DNA of 64,000 nt, from assembly GCF_026008495.1 (NCBI RefSeq), contig NZ_BQUN01000103.1, forward strand, positions 119,585 to 183,584. The letters are read 5' to 3'. Of the stretch, positions 26,883 through 36,226 are shown piece by piece. The translations under genes were made by a program, and so were the position numbers. The DNA is from Streptomyces sp. A012304. Lineage in GTDB: Bacteria; Actinomycetota; Actinomycetes; Streptomycetales; Streptomycetaceae. The notes beneath the pieces are model-generated. The model did not search any database and was not told where the DNA came from. It worked only from the letters and a program-made list of their open reading frames with translations. Numbering within the stretch: position 1 is the first letter of the stretch; each line of letters starts with the position of its first letter.

Positions 26883-26929
26883 GGGCCCAGTCCACCCGGC
26901 CGGGCGGTGCACGTCGAGCGCATTTCGAC

Positions 26930-26976
26930 GGGGCTGTAGGATCTCGCGGCTCGTGCCATAGAGCACAGCCCTGACC
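26930..26976 (+). repeat. Repeat A at the left island edge
   Basis: GGGGCTGTAGGATCTC followed by about 30 bp that closely resembles 36462-36508. It starts about 50 bp upstream of the hydrolase gene and looks like an end of a degraded mobile element. Confidence 0.55.
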
Positions 26977-27156
26977 AGGGGTTCCTGCGCTGTCTCAGCC
27001 CGTGCATGGCGGCCTCCTGGGCGAGGTCTAGGAGCTGAGCGGTGTCGACGGCTCGGACGGTGCGGGGAAGGGTCGGGGCCATGTCGAGATGATGCCAAGA
27101 AGCCTTAGCGGGGCCGAGAGGTCAGCCGGGCTGTGATCCCGGACCTGCTGTCGTAC

Positions 27157-27260
27157 TCATCGAGGCGGCTTCATAGCCCGACCGCGCTCGACGCGTTGGA
27201 GCAGTGCTTGCCCGAGGTCCCGCTCCAGGCGGTTGATCTGAGTGACCAGGGTTGGCTGGT
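27157..27260 (-). pseudogene. Fragment of a LysR-like HTH protein
   Basis: The minus strand encodes QPTLVTQINRLERDLGQALL...RGRAMKPPR then stop. This is the recognition-helix end of a LysR-type HTH like the fragment at 37.6-37.9 kb. An in-frame stop lies just upstream, so it cannot be a complete gene. The bases to 27300 contain nothing else recognised. Confidence 0.6.
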
Positions 27261-27306
27261 ATCAGTAACTGCGGCACGCAACTTGACGAATGCCTCTTGC
27301 CGAGGG

Positions 27307-28591
27307 TCAGCGCAGCCGGTCCTTGGCCTTGTAGTACGCCCCGCCGAAGGGCAGGAACCAGGCGGTGCCGTTGTAGAACGGCACCGGAACCTTGGGGAAG
27401 CCGAAGCCGCGCATGGGGTTGGCCTCCGGGTGGCCGTCCATCACCTCGGCCATGGCGCGGCCCATGTAGGTGGCCATCTGAACGCCGTGGCCGCAGTAAC
27501 CCATGGAGTAGTAGAGGCCGTTGTCCTCGCCCGCGTGCGGAACGCGGTCCCAGGAGAAGCCGACCATGCCGCCCCATACATAATCGATCTTCACCCCGGC
27601 CATCTGCGGGAAGATCTCGGTCATCTCCCGCTTCAGGACGTCACCGCTCTTGACGTCCGAGGCGGGGTCGGAGGGGGCGAAGCGGGCCCGGCCGCCGAAG
27701 GCCAGGCGGTTGTCCGGGGTGATGCGAATGTGTAGTGGCCGATGTTCTTCGAGGACACGACCACGCGGTTGTTGGGGATGAGCTGCCGGGCCCGCTCCTC
27801 GCCCAGTGGCTCGGTGACGATGACGAAGCTGCCGACGTTGATCAGCCGCTTGCGGAACCAGGGCAGCGACTTGTCGGTGTAGGCGTCGGTGGCCGCCATG
27901 ACCTGCTTGGCGCGGATGGTGCCGTGCAGGGTCTCGACGAGGAAACCGCCCTCGGGGAGGCGGTGCAGCGCGGTGGCGGCGTTGCGTTCGTGGATCTGAG
28001 CCCCGGCGCGTTCGGCGGCCTCGGCCAGGCCATGGACGTATTTGCCGACGTGAAGGTGCGCGCTGAGCGGGTCGAGCAGGGCGCCGTGGTAGTAGTCGGA
28101 GCCCAGCTCGGCACGTAGATCGCTCTTGCTCAGCAGCGTGGTGTCGTGGCCGAAGTTGTCGGCCAGGTCGCGCTGCTTGGCCCGCATGCTCTCGAAGTGC
28201 TGCGGCTTGAACGCGACGCCCAGACGCCCTACGCGGTGGAAGTCGCAGTCGATCTGCTCCTTGACCGTCAGCTCCTCCACCAGGTCCACCGCCTCGCGGA
28301 AGGCGTCGTACAGTTCCCGGGCCCGCGACTGCCGTAGCGCTTGCGCGCCTCGGCTGGGCTGATGGTGATGCCCTGGGTGCACATGCTGCCGTTGCGCCCG
28401 GAGGCGCCGGAGCCGACCTTGTCCTTCTCCACGAGGACGACGCGGGCGCCCTTGCGTGCCGCGTGGTAGGCGCTGGACAGGCCGGTGAGGCCGCCGCCGA
28501 TGACCACCAGGTCCGCCTGATCGGGCAGGGGCTTGCCGGTCCGGTCGGGGAAGGCAGGAGCTGTGTCGAGCCAGTAGGGGATCTGCTTCAT
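27307..28591 (-). pseudogene. FAD-dependent amine oxidase (DAO family), two frameshifts
   Basis: Read through two frame changes, this is a ~428-residue FAD oxidoreductase of the gamma-glutamylputrescine-oxidase type. It starts MKQIPYWLDTAPAFPDRTGK with a good SD (GAGGAGGT). The Rossmann motif VVIGGGLTGLSSAYH is at residues 29-43 and the C-terminal part has GLYYSMGYCGHGVQMATYMG. The first shift is near 28,330 (at the triplets coding SRARELYD) and the second near 27,731 (one base missing in KNIGHYTFRITPDN). Either the gene is decayed or the assembly has two errors. It is the second gene of an operon with the HAD enzyme. Confidence 0.8.
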
Positions 28592-28648
28592 GACATACCT
28601 CCTCGGGTCTTCCTGGTGGTCCAGGGGTGTGTTGTCCGGGTCCCGGCT

Positions 28649-29332
28649 TCAGCAGCCGAGCAGGGCCGGCAGGCCGGACAGGTCGGGCAGCTCGTCGAAG
28701 GGCTGGTAGTCGGCGCTGCCGCGGGCGCCGATGGAGCCGTTGTGGCCGTAGCGGTTGATCCACACGCGGCGAGCGAGGCCGAGGTCGCGGGTGGGGATGA
28801 GGTCGTACTCCCAGCCCTGGGCGACGTGGATGACCTGGGCGGGGTCGATGTCCATGGCCTGGAAGGCGTACTCGAAGGTCTGCCGGGACGGCTTGTACGC
28901 CTTGGCCTGCTGGGCGGTGATGACATGGTCGAACTCGACGCCCATGTTGGCCAGGTTCTGGGCGATGAGGTCGTCGTCCGTGTTGGAGATGATGGCGATC
29001 TCGTACCGGGACTTCAGCGCCCGCAGGGCGGCCGGGACCTCGGGGTGGGGGCCGAAGGTGGGCACGGCCGCGACCAGGGCCTCGCCGTCGGAGTGCCGGT
29101 ACTCCAGGCCGTGCAGACGCATCGCTATCTCCAGGCTGGCGGGCAGCAGCTCGCGGAAGGGGCGGTATGCCTCCAGGACGGCGTGGAACCGCATGATGCG
29201 GAAGTCGTCGAGGAACTCGTCGACGTTCAGACGGTCCAGGTCCAGCCGGTCGGCCAGAACCTTCAGGGTGGTGGGGCCGAGCTGGAAGTCGACCAGGGTG
29301 CCGTAGGCATCGAAGGTGACGATCTGACGCAT
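28649..29332 (-). CDS. HAD hydrolase, 2-haloacid dehalogenase-like (type II)
   Basis: 227 aa. Motif I FDAYGTLVDF (Asp nucleophile at about 7), motif II SNTDDD, the lysine region AYKPSRQTFEYAF and the C-terminal HVAQGWEYDLIPTRDLGLARRVWINR are those of L-2-haloacid dehalogenase relatives. These often act on phosphorylated or halogenated small acids. It is upstream of the FAD oxidase by 57 bp in one operon. The start ATG has AGAGG 9 nt upstream; a longer frame exists but lacks an SD sequence. Confidence 0.88.
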   Translation of the reverse strand: MRQIVTFDAYGTLVDFQLGPTTLKVLADRLDLDRLNVDEFLDDFRIMRFHAVLEAYRPFRELLPASLEIAMRLHGLEYRHSDGEALVAAVPTFGPHPEVPAALRALKSRYEIAIISNTDDDLIAQNLANMGVEFDHVITAQQAKAYKPSRQTFEYAFQAMDIDPAQVIHVAQGWEYDLIPTRDLGLARRVWINRYGHNGSIGARGSADYQPFDELPDLSGLPALLGC

Positions 29333-29930
29333 GATATTGAACCTCTTTCCAGGCATATGGGACATTACGTTTGCCGGGAGTCACGATCTCGTCGAGTGCG
29401 GCCAGGTCGGCCGCATCGGAAGTTCAGGAGGCTGCCGAGGCGTTGGGGCGGCGACCTGTTGAGGGGGCATGGGAGCTGAGGGGGTGCCCGAGGGGTTGCC
29501 GCTGGAGGACGAGCCCCCCGGCAGGCCGGGGACGGCGAATGCTGATCAGGTAGTCGGCGGCAGGATCATTGCTGCCCCGATGCGATGAGCCGCTCTCCGG
29601 CTCGAGGTGTTGCGTCAGTGAAGCACTGTGGAGAATCCGGCGACAAGGGACGTGAGGCCGCGAGATCGACCGCGTATTTTGTGCCTGTGCACAATTTTCT
29701 GTCAGGGATCCCCTGCAGTTCCGCTCGAACCGCATGGTCTCTGAGAGGCACCGCGAGCGGCTCCGGACTGCGGCCGCTCGGCGCTGCTGCCCGGCGGCAT
29801 GACCGGGCTGTCGGCCGCCAAGGCTGCCGTCCTCATGAAGGGCATGTGGCCTCTGACCGCCACGCTTTGGCTCCAGCTCTCTCGGTCGCGGCCCCGGCCG
29901 GTTGCCTCGACCCGTCCAGCGATCGGTGGA
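29333..29930. other. Region between the HAD operon and the pucR-type gene
   Basis: About 600 bp without a supported gene. It contains the left copy of the 124-bp inverted repeat (29593-29716), which is upstream of the HAD operon. The rest shows only short unassignable frames. Confidence 0.5.
29593..29716 (-). repeat. 124-bp regulatory repeat, left copy
   Basis: Inverted relative to 31224-31347, with about 15 differences over the length. It contains the palindrome TTGTGCCTGTGCACAA (29679-29694). Read on the minus strand it points toward the HAD/FAD operon. Confidence 0.8.
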
Positions 29931-31148
29931 TCAGGACATCGTCGCCCGGAAGCGGGCGCCCGCGTCCGTCTCCAGCCAAGCCAGGGCGAGGACCAGCCGG
30001 GCGGCGTCGTTCGGTCGGGACAGCTTCAGCCCGGTCGCCTCTTCCGCAGCCTGCAGGCGATTGCCCACCGTGTTCCGGTGACGGTAGGTGCGTGCGGCCA
30101 CCTCAGCGACCGAGCCCAGGTCCAGGTACCAGCGCAGGGTCTCGACGATGCTCTCGCTGTCACGCAGCCCGAGCAGTGGGCGCAGCACGCCGGTGGCCAT
30201 CGCACCGGTGAGCTCCTCCTGCGCCGACATGATCGCCCCGATCCAGTGGCCCTCCACGTGCCGCACTCCGGGCTGCGCGGAGCCGCGGATCGCGGCACGT
30301 GCGAACCGGATGCCCCGCGCCGTCAGCGCCAGGCCGGGGACTTCCGCGACGCCGCAGCGCCACGGGGCGAACGGCCGGAGCATGGCAAGCACGGCCTCTT
30401 CATCGCGCCGTCCGTGACCGATGATGCCGAGGAGCTCGTCACCCATCCATCCGAAGTGACGTACCAGGCCGCCCCGACGCAGCGCGTCGTCGACCTGGGA
30501 CACAGCCGGGTCCCCGGTGGGAACGGATTCGACCACGACCACGGTCAGGGCGACGTTCTCGGAGAAGCCCAGCAACGTGGAGGCCTCGGCGACGATGGAG
30601 GGATCCTGCTCCCCTTCCAGGACCAGGCGGCTGAAGGCGCGGTTGCGCACCTCCGTACGACGGCTCGCCAGGTCGCGCTCGGTGCGGCGGTAGGCGTCGA
30701 CGACCTCGACGCTGTTGGCGTCCGTCGCCTCCCAGACGCGGATCAACCCGTCGAGGAAGTCGGGATCGGCGCTGATGCCACGTGCTCGCCCCTCTGCGAG
30801 CACGGCCTCCCACAGGGTCCTGAGGTCCAGCTGGAAGGAGTGCATCAGAGCGGTCAGGGGAAACGCCTGCTCCGCTCGCTCGCGTCCCACGTCCTCGGTG
30901 GCGCGCGAGACCGTCCGGGGCACGGGACCGCCGGCCAGCCGGGTCAGGGCGAGTTCGAGGGTTCGTCGCATCCCCTCCCGTTTCTGGACCGGGTCCCAGT
31001 CCGCCGACGCGTAGGCGGGCTCCTCGGCTTCCAGTTGTTCGAGAGCACGAGAGGTCAGTTCGTCGAGTCGTTCCTCGAGGAGCCGGCGCGCGATCGCCTG
31101 CACGGCGTCGTGGCGAGCCCCGCCCTGACGGCGTCCCGGGCCGCTCAT
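29931..31148 (-). CDS. PucR/CdaR-family transcriptional regulator
   Basis: 405 aa. The C-terminal HTH domain (PucR C-terminal type) reads TLRWYLDLGSVAEVAARTYRHRNTVGNRL; the central GGDEF-like CdaR region contains VVVVESVPTGDP. Such regulators activate catabolic operons for purines, sugar acids or polyamines. ATG at 31148 is chosen for its GGAGAGG SD. It is flanked on both sides by copies of the same 124-bp element, each upstream of an outward-facing operon, so it probably controls both. Confidence 0.88.
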   Translation of the reverse strand: MSGPGRRQGGARHDAVQAIARRLLEERLDELTSRALEQLEAEEPAYASADWDPVQKREGMRRTLELALTRLAGGPVPRTVSRATEDVGRERAEQAFPLTALMHSFQLDLRTLWEAVLAEGRARGISADPDFLDGLIRVWEATDANSVEVVDAYRRTERDLASRRTEVRNRAFSRLVLEGEQDPSIVAEASTLLGFSENVALTVVVVESVPTGDPAVSQVDDALRRGGLVRHFGWMGDELLGIIGHGRRDEEAVLAMLRPFAPWRCGVAEVPGLALTARGIRFARAAIRGSAQPGVRHVEGHWIGAIMSAQEELTGAMATGVLRPLLGLRDSESIVETLRWYLDLGSVAEVAARTYRHRNTVGNRLQAAEEATGLKLSRPNDAARLVLALAWLETDAGARFRATMS

Positions 31149-32015
31149 GAGGACCGCCTCTCCCGACGACAACCGTCACCGGACGGATCCGGGGCCGTCT
31201 CCGGGTAATGCCGCTGACATGCCGCCGGGGCTCCCTGACAGAGATTGTGCACAGGCACAAAATACGGGGTCGATGTCGCGGCCTCGCGTCCCTTGTTGCC
31301 GGATTCTCCGCGGTGTTTCATCTGACGCATCACCTCGGGCTGGAGAGACCTCGTGACATGACCACGCGCTTGGAGCAGTTATGGCACTTCCGTAGGCACC
31401 TGATCCTCAGTCCGTCACCTTGAGGAGGCGCTGCTGAGGGGCGCCGCGTTGCTCGGCTCAATGTCGGCCTTCCGCTAAGAAGCCCACCAGGAGGCGAGGA
31501 CCAGGGCGGCCGAGCCAACCGGTTCGCCAGGCAGAGCGGGATCGAGATCACCCCAGGACTCCCGCAGAGACTACGCCGTGCTCAAGGCGACGGTCGAGGA
31601 CCATGAGGACACCGCTGGACGCCGCCGAGGCGCTGCGCGGGGTGCTCGCCGCCAACGTCACCTGGGGCGCCATGACCGCCGCCGCGTGAGCTGATGACCG
31701 GTCTCGATGAGAGCTCCGCCTTTGACGGACGACCCGCCTCGGACCTGATCGCCGACCAGGTGTTGGAGAGCGTCCTGGCCCGGGTCCCACTTGGTCGAGG
31801 TCTGCGCAGCCCGTGAAGCGATCGAGGCACAGCCGCGGCAGCCCCGCCCGCCGCCCTCGGGAACCGCAACCGATCGGACCGTCCGGGAGCCGGCTGACCG
31901 CGTCGGGCAAAGGTCCGACACGGGTGGCGGCGGGGGACTGACCACGACCTGAGCGTCGTGGCGCGGGCCCCCGGTGAGTGATGAGCGACCTGACGACGAG
32001 AGAGAGAACGCACCG
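31149..32015. other. Region between the pucR-type gene and the fusion kinase
   Basis: Contains the right 124-bp repeat (31224-31347) and then ~660 bp with no supported gene. A short plus-strand stretch around 31618-31689 reads DAAEALRGVLAANVTWGAM and then stops, possibly a remnant of a lost gene. Confidence 0.45.
31224..31347 (+). repeat. 124-bp regulatory repeat, right copy
   Basis: Carries the palindrome TTGTGCACAGGCACAA (31245-31260) with a TGACAG hexamer 4 bp upstream. It is inverted relative to the left copy and points toward the fusion gene. Likely a shared promoter/operator of the PucR-type regulator. Confidence 0.8.
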
Positions 32016-35000
32016 ATGACCTCAGCGACCACCACCGGCCAGGACGGAACGACCATCCCCGGTCACACCGGCCAACTGCCGGGCTCGCTCCTCGATCACG
32101 TGCTGCGGCAGTCCTTCGGACTCGAGGGATACGTCCAGCACCCCCTGGGAGGGGAGGTCGACCAGAACGTCCGGATCACCGGCGACGACGGCATGCGCTA
32201 CTTCGTACGGGTCACCCGCGCGGAGCCGGACTCGGCCGACGTTCTCTGGCAGAACTCGCTCTTCCAGCACCTGGCCTCCACCGTTCCCGGCCTTCCGGTG
32301 CCACGGTTGGTCCCGACACGCGAGGGGAAGTTCCTTGCCGCCGTCGTCCACGAGGGCCGAACGCACGTGGTTCGCGTGATGAGCTGGCTTGAGGGCCGGG
32401 TCCTGGCGGATCTCGACGACCACCCCGCGGCGCTTCTGCGCCAGCTGGGAGAAGCCGCCGGGCGGCTGAGCCTCGGACTCTCCAGCGTGGAGCCACCGGT
32501 GGGCCTGGAACCGCACGACTGGGACATGCGCCGGGCCGCTGAGATCGTCGAGGCGTCGCTGCACGCTGTACAGGACGCGGACCGGCGGGAGTCGGTGCGC
32601 ACGATCATGGGCTGGTACGACGAGCTCCTGCCGGCATGGGACCGACTGCCTCGGAGCGTCGTACACCAGGATCTCAATGACGCCAACGTCCTGGCCGACA
32701 CCGACGAGGACGGGGTGCTGCGGATCTCGGGCATCGTCGACCTGGGCGACTCGCTCTACAGTGTGCGCGCGGCTGAGGTGGCGATCGCGGCGGGCTACGC
32801 CATGGTCCGCAAGGCCGACCCGCTCGCTGCGGCGGCCGAAGTCGTGGCCGGCTTCCACTCGGTGCTCCCCCTGACGGCCGAGGAACTGGCGGCTGTCTAT
32901 CCGTTGGCGGCCGCCCGGCTGTGCATGAACGCCGTGACGTGGACGCGCCGGGTCGCCGAGAGCGACACGCCGTACGGGCGGACCCGCATGCAACACACCT
33001 GGCCCGCGATCGCGCAGGTGGCCGAGGTCTGCCCCGACGTCGCCGAGGCGACGTTCCGGGTCGCGTGTGGGCTCCCCCCGACGCGGGAGCAGCGAGGTTT
33101 GGAAGAGGTCCTGGCAGAGGCGGCCCGAGACGGTGCCCCGCACACACCGGCCCCGCAGCTGCTCGACCTGCGACCGGCAAGTGATCTCTACGACGAAGTC
33201 GACTGGCACGACGCGAGGGCGGTGCGCGCGAGCATCGACGACGTCCTCGACGGACGACGGCGGCGGGGCTACGTGCCCCACCTCAGCGCATCGCTGCTCC
33301 TGGGGGGCCGGCGCCGCCCGGGAGCCGACGAGCCCGCGACAGTTCAGGTCGGCGGCTCGCTGATCGTGGCAGACGCCGAGGAGGTTGCCAGCCCGCTGTC
33401 CGGCGTCGTCGAAACCCGCGGTGGCGCCGGGATGCCGTTGGTACTGCGACATGCGGTCGAGGGGCTGGAGTTCTGGACGTGCTGGTGGGGACTCGACGAC
33501 ACGCCGCCCGTCGCGGCGACGGTCCCGGCCGGGGCGCCGTTGGGACGCGCCGGCGCGAGCGAGGAGACGGACCCGCTCGGGTCCTGCGTCCAGGTACAGG
33601 TCCACCGCACCGCGCGGATGGCCACGTGGCCGCCGCCTCGTGTCGTGCCGCCTTCCGCACGGCAGGTGTGGAGCCACCTGTCACCCGACCCCGCCCGGCT
33701 TCTCGGGTTCACCGAGTCCCCCGCCGCGGCCCCCACCATCGACGACGTCGTCTCAGTGCGCCGTCGCCACATCGCTCGCTCCCAGCGCAACTACTACCGC
33801 ACCCCGATGAACCTTGTGCGTGGGCGGGACGTGTGGTTCCACGACGAGGACGGCCTTGCCTATCTGGACTCGCTGAACAACGTCACCCACGTCGGCCATG
33901 CCGAGCCACGGGTGACGGCCGCCGCCACCCGACAGATGCGCAAGCTCAACACCAACAGCCGTTTCGTCTACCCGCAGATCGCCAGTTACGTGCAGAAGCT
34001 GGTAGCCACGCTGCCCGACCCGCTCGAGGTCGTCTTCCTCGTGTGCACCGGCAGCGAGGCGAACGACCTGGCGCTGCGGATCGCCCGCCAGGTGACAGGT
34101 CGTCAGCACATCGTCAACATCGACGGCGCGTACCACGGAAACACCGGTGTGGTGACCGGGATCAGCCCGAACCGCTACAAGGGCCCCGGCGGCGCCGGTG
34201 CGCCCGCGACCACCCACGAGGTCGTCATCCCGGACCGCTACCGCAGCACCTACGGGTACGACGACACGGACGCCGGAGTCAAGTACGCGCGCGACGCCGC
34301 GGCTGTCATCGAGCGGATCACGGCCGACGGCCGACCCCCGGCCGCCTTCATCGCCGAGTCCCTGATGGGATCGGGTGGGAACATCGTGTTCCCCGACGGC
34401 TACCTCGACGGCGTGTTCACCGCTGCCAGGCGGGCGGGCGCGCTGTGCATCTCCGACGAGGTCCAGGTCGGCGTCGGACGACTCGGGCCGTGGTGGGGGT
34501 TCGAGCTCCAGGGGGTGGTCCCGGACATCGTCACGATGGGCAAGCCGCTCGGGAACGGGCATCCCCTCGCGGCGGTGGTCACGACTCGGGAGATCGCCGA
34601 CGCGTTCGACACGGGCATGAAGTACTTCAACACCTTCGGCGGCAACCCGGTCTCCTGTGCGATCGGCGAGGCCGTGCTCGACATCGTCGAGCAGGACGGG
34701 CTGAGGGAGAACGCCGTGAGCGTGGGCGGGTACTTCGCCCAGTCGCTGCGAGAGCTCCAGCAGCGCCAGCCGGTCATCGGTGACGTGCGGGCGGAAGGGC
34801 TCTACCTCGGCGTCGAACTGGTCCGTAACCGCACCACCAAAACGCCGGCCACTGAGCAGGCCTTCATGGTCACCGAGCTCATGAAGGAGCGAGGCGTCAT
34901 CGTCTTCCCCAATGGCGTGCACGACAACGTACTGAAGATCAAACCGCCCATGACCTTCCGCCGCGAGCACGTGGATCTCTACGTCGACGTACTGGACGAG

Positions 35001-35042
35001 GTCCTGTCCCTTCCCGAGCTGCGCTCGGCCGTTCAGTCCTGA
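32016..35042 (+). CDS. Fused aminoglycoside-phosphotransferase-like kinase / M23-like / class III aminotransferase
   Basis: 1008 aa in three parts. Residues 1-310 are an APH-type kinase with HQDLNDANVL (His217, catalytic Asp219) and Asp242 in GIVDLGD. Residues 440-545 resemble a peptidase M23 / biotinyl-like beta domain (ASPLSGVVETRGG) with no visible zinc ligands. Residues 580-1008 are a class III PLP enzyme with CTGSEANDLALRIA, ISDEVQVGVG and Lys843 in TMGKPLGNGHP. Human HYKK plus PHYKPL/ETNPPL carry out the same two steps, kinase then ammonia-phospholyase, on hydroxylysine or ethanolamine phosphate. The fused form suggests a substrate of that type, unproven here. An SD GAGAGAG precedes the ATG. 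Confidence 0.9.
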   Translation: MTSATTTGQDGTTIPGHTGQLPGSLLDHVLRQSFGLEGYVQHPLGGEVDQNVRITGDDGMRYFVRVTRAEPDSADVLWQNSLFQHLASTVPGLPVPRLVPTREGKFLAAVVHEGRTHVVRVMSWLEGRVLADLDDHPAALLRQLGEAAGRLSLGLSSVEPPVGLEPHDWDMRRAAEIVEASLHAVQDADRRESVRTIMGWYDELLPAWDRLPRSVVHQDLNDANVLADTDEDGVLRISGIVDLGDSLYSVRAAEVAIAAGYAMVRKADPLAAAAEVVAGFHSVLPLTAEELAAVYPLAAARLCMNAVTWTRRVAESDTPYGRTRMQHTWPAIAQVAEVCPDVAEATFRVACGLPPTREQRGLEEVLAEAARDGAPHTPAPQLLDLRPASDLYDEVDWHDARAVRASIDDVLDGRRRRGYVPHLSASLLLGGRRRPGADEPATVQVGGSLIVADAEEVASPLSGVVETRGGAGMPLVLRHAVEGLEFWTCWWGLDDTPPVAATVPAGAPLGRAGASEETDPLGSCVQVQVHRTARMATWPPPRVVPPSARQVWSHLSPDPARLLGFTESPAAAPTIDDVVSVRRRHIARSQRNYYRTPMNLVRGRDVWFHDEDGLAYLDSLNNVTHVGHAEPRVTAAATRQMRKLNTNSRFVYPQIASYVQKLVATLPDPLEVVFLVCTGSEANDLALRIARQVTGRQHIVNIDGAYHGNTGVVTGISPNRYKGPGGAGAPATTHEVVIPDRYRSTYGYDDTDAGVKYARDAAAVIERITADGRPPAAFIAESLMGSGGNIVFPDGYLDGVFTAARRAGALCISDEVQVGVGRLGPWWGFELQGVVPDIVTMGKPLGNGHPLAAVVTTREIADAFDTGMKYFNTFGGNPVSCAIGEAVLDIVEQDGLRENAVSVGGYFAQSLRELQQRQPVIGDVRAEGLYLGVELVRNRTTKTPATEQAFMVTELMKERGVIVFPNGVHDNVLKIKPPMTFRREHVDLYVDVLDEVLSLPELRSAVQS

Positions 35043-35104
35043 GACGGGCAACCGTCCACTGAGGCAGTGAACGAGAGTGGCCCGCGAAAGCGAAAAGCGC
35101 CCCG

Positions 35105-35236
35105 CGGGCCGGCTTCTCCGGCCAGGGCTTCAAGCTCTCGCCCGGTATGGGCGGCATCTCCGCGGAGATCGCCCCGGAGCGCCGCGCCTCCCAGTCGTTC
35201 GACTTCATCACCACAATCGGCCGCTCCACGGCCTGA
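35105..35236 (+). pseudogene. 3' stump of an FAD-dependent amine (sarcosine-type) oxidase gene
   Basis: A frame of 43 codons reads RAGFSGQGFKLSPGMGG...FDFITTIGRSTA then stop. The GFSGQGFKLSPGMG segment is characteristic of the C-terminus of monomeric sarcosine / N-methyl amino acid oxidases. No 5' part or start is present; the upstream ~60 bp do not continue it. It is a remnant left between the fusion gene and the AstE-like gene. Confidence 0.75.
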
Positions 35237-35254
35237 GTCAGAAAGAGGAAACAC

Positions 35255-36226
35255 ATGACCCTGACCATCGGCACGCTGAGGGCCGAGCCCGGCCGGAAGA
35301 CCCGCGGGAGCCTGTCCGCCGACCTCGGCTCCACGACGGCGGAGGTCCCCCTGATCCTCGTCAACGGCTCCCGCCCCGGCCCCAGGGTCGTGATCACCGG
35401 GGGCGTCCACGGCGGCGAGTTCATCGGCGTCGACGCCGCCACCCGCCTGGCCGGGCTGCTGGAAGCGGACGAGGTCGCCGGCCAGCTGGTGATCTGCCCC
35501 GTGGCCAACCCCCCGGCCGTTTACGGGGGCAGGCTCAACATCTCCCCGCTGGACGGCGTCAACATCAACCGCGTCTTCCCCGGCGACAAGGACGGCGGCC
35601 CCACCGAGCGGATGGCGGCCTGGCTGTTCGAGAACCTGATCGACGGCGCCGACGCCTACATCGACCTGCACAGCGGCGGCATCGACCAGCACCTGCTCGA
35701 CTTCGTCGGCTACCGCCTGACCGGCGACGACGAGCTGGACGCGAAGAACAAGGCGATGGCCCACGCGGTCGGATACGAGCGGGTCGTCTTCGGCACCAGC
35801 CCGGACGGCGGCAACAGCCACGCCGCGGCGAACCGGCAGGGAGTCCCCGCGATCCTCGTGGAGACCGGGCAGCTCGGCGACCGCGACCCCGCCACCGTGC
35901 GCAGGCTGCTCGACGCCCTGTACCGGATCCTGCACCACCTCGGTGCCATCGAGGCGTCGGAGCACGTCAAGCCGCCGACCGTGCAGCCGCGCGACTGGAT
36001 CTGGACGGGCGACGTCGAGTCTCCGGCCGCAGGCCTCTGGTACCCGGACGCGGTCACCGGTGACGAGGTGACCGAGGGACAGACCATCGGCCGCATCATC
36101 GACCCGGTCGACGGCACCGAGCACAAGATCACCGCCATCGCCACCGGAAAGATCATCTACAACATGAACGGGCTCTCCGTCCGCCCCGGCACGCATCTCG
36201 CCGCCATCGCCGCCCCGCACCACTGA
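35255..36226 (+). CDS. Succinylglutamate desuccinylase / aspartoacylase (AstE/AspA-type) family
   Basis: 323 aa zinc amidohydrolase. Metal-binding GGVHGGE (about residues 49-55) and DLHSGG (about 131-136) are intact, with the catalytic-Glu region ILVETGQLGDRD and a C-terminal small beta domain. Members remove acyl groups from amino acids; the ectoine-degradation enzyme DoeB belongs here. It starts with ATG preceded by GAGGAAAC. It lies in the island's rightward operon after the fusion kinase and the oxidase stump. Confidence 0.9.
   Translation: MTLTIGTLRAEPGRKTRGSLSADLGSTTAEVPLILVNGSRPGPRVVITGGVHGGEFIGVDAATRLAGLLEADEVAGQLVICPVANPPAVYGGRLNISPLDGVNINRVFPGDKDGGPTERMAAWLFENLIDGADAYIDLHSGGIDQHLLDFVGYRLTGDDELDAKNKAMAHAVGYERVVFGTSPDGGNSHAAANRQGVPAILVETGQLGDRDPATVRRLLDALYRILHHLGAIEASEHVKPPTVQPRDWIWTGDVESPAAGLWYPDAVTGDEVTEGQTIGRIIDPVDGTEHKITAIATGKIIYNMNGLSVRPGTHLAAIAAPHH

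Noticed and set aside
29593..31347. Transposon with terminal inverted repeats carrying a regulator
   Set aside because: The inverted repeats could suggest this, but there is no transposase, no target duplication was seen, and each repeat carries an operator-like palindrome upstream of an operon. Duplicated regulatory DNA is the simpler reading.
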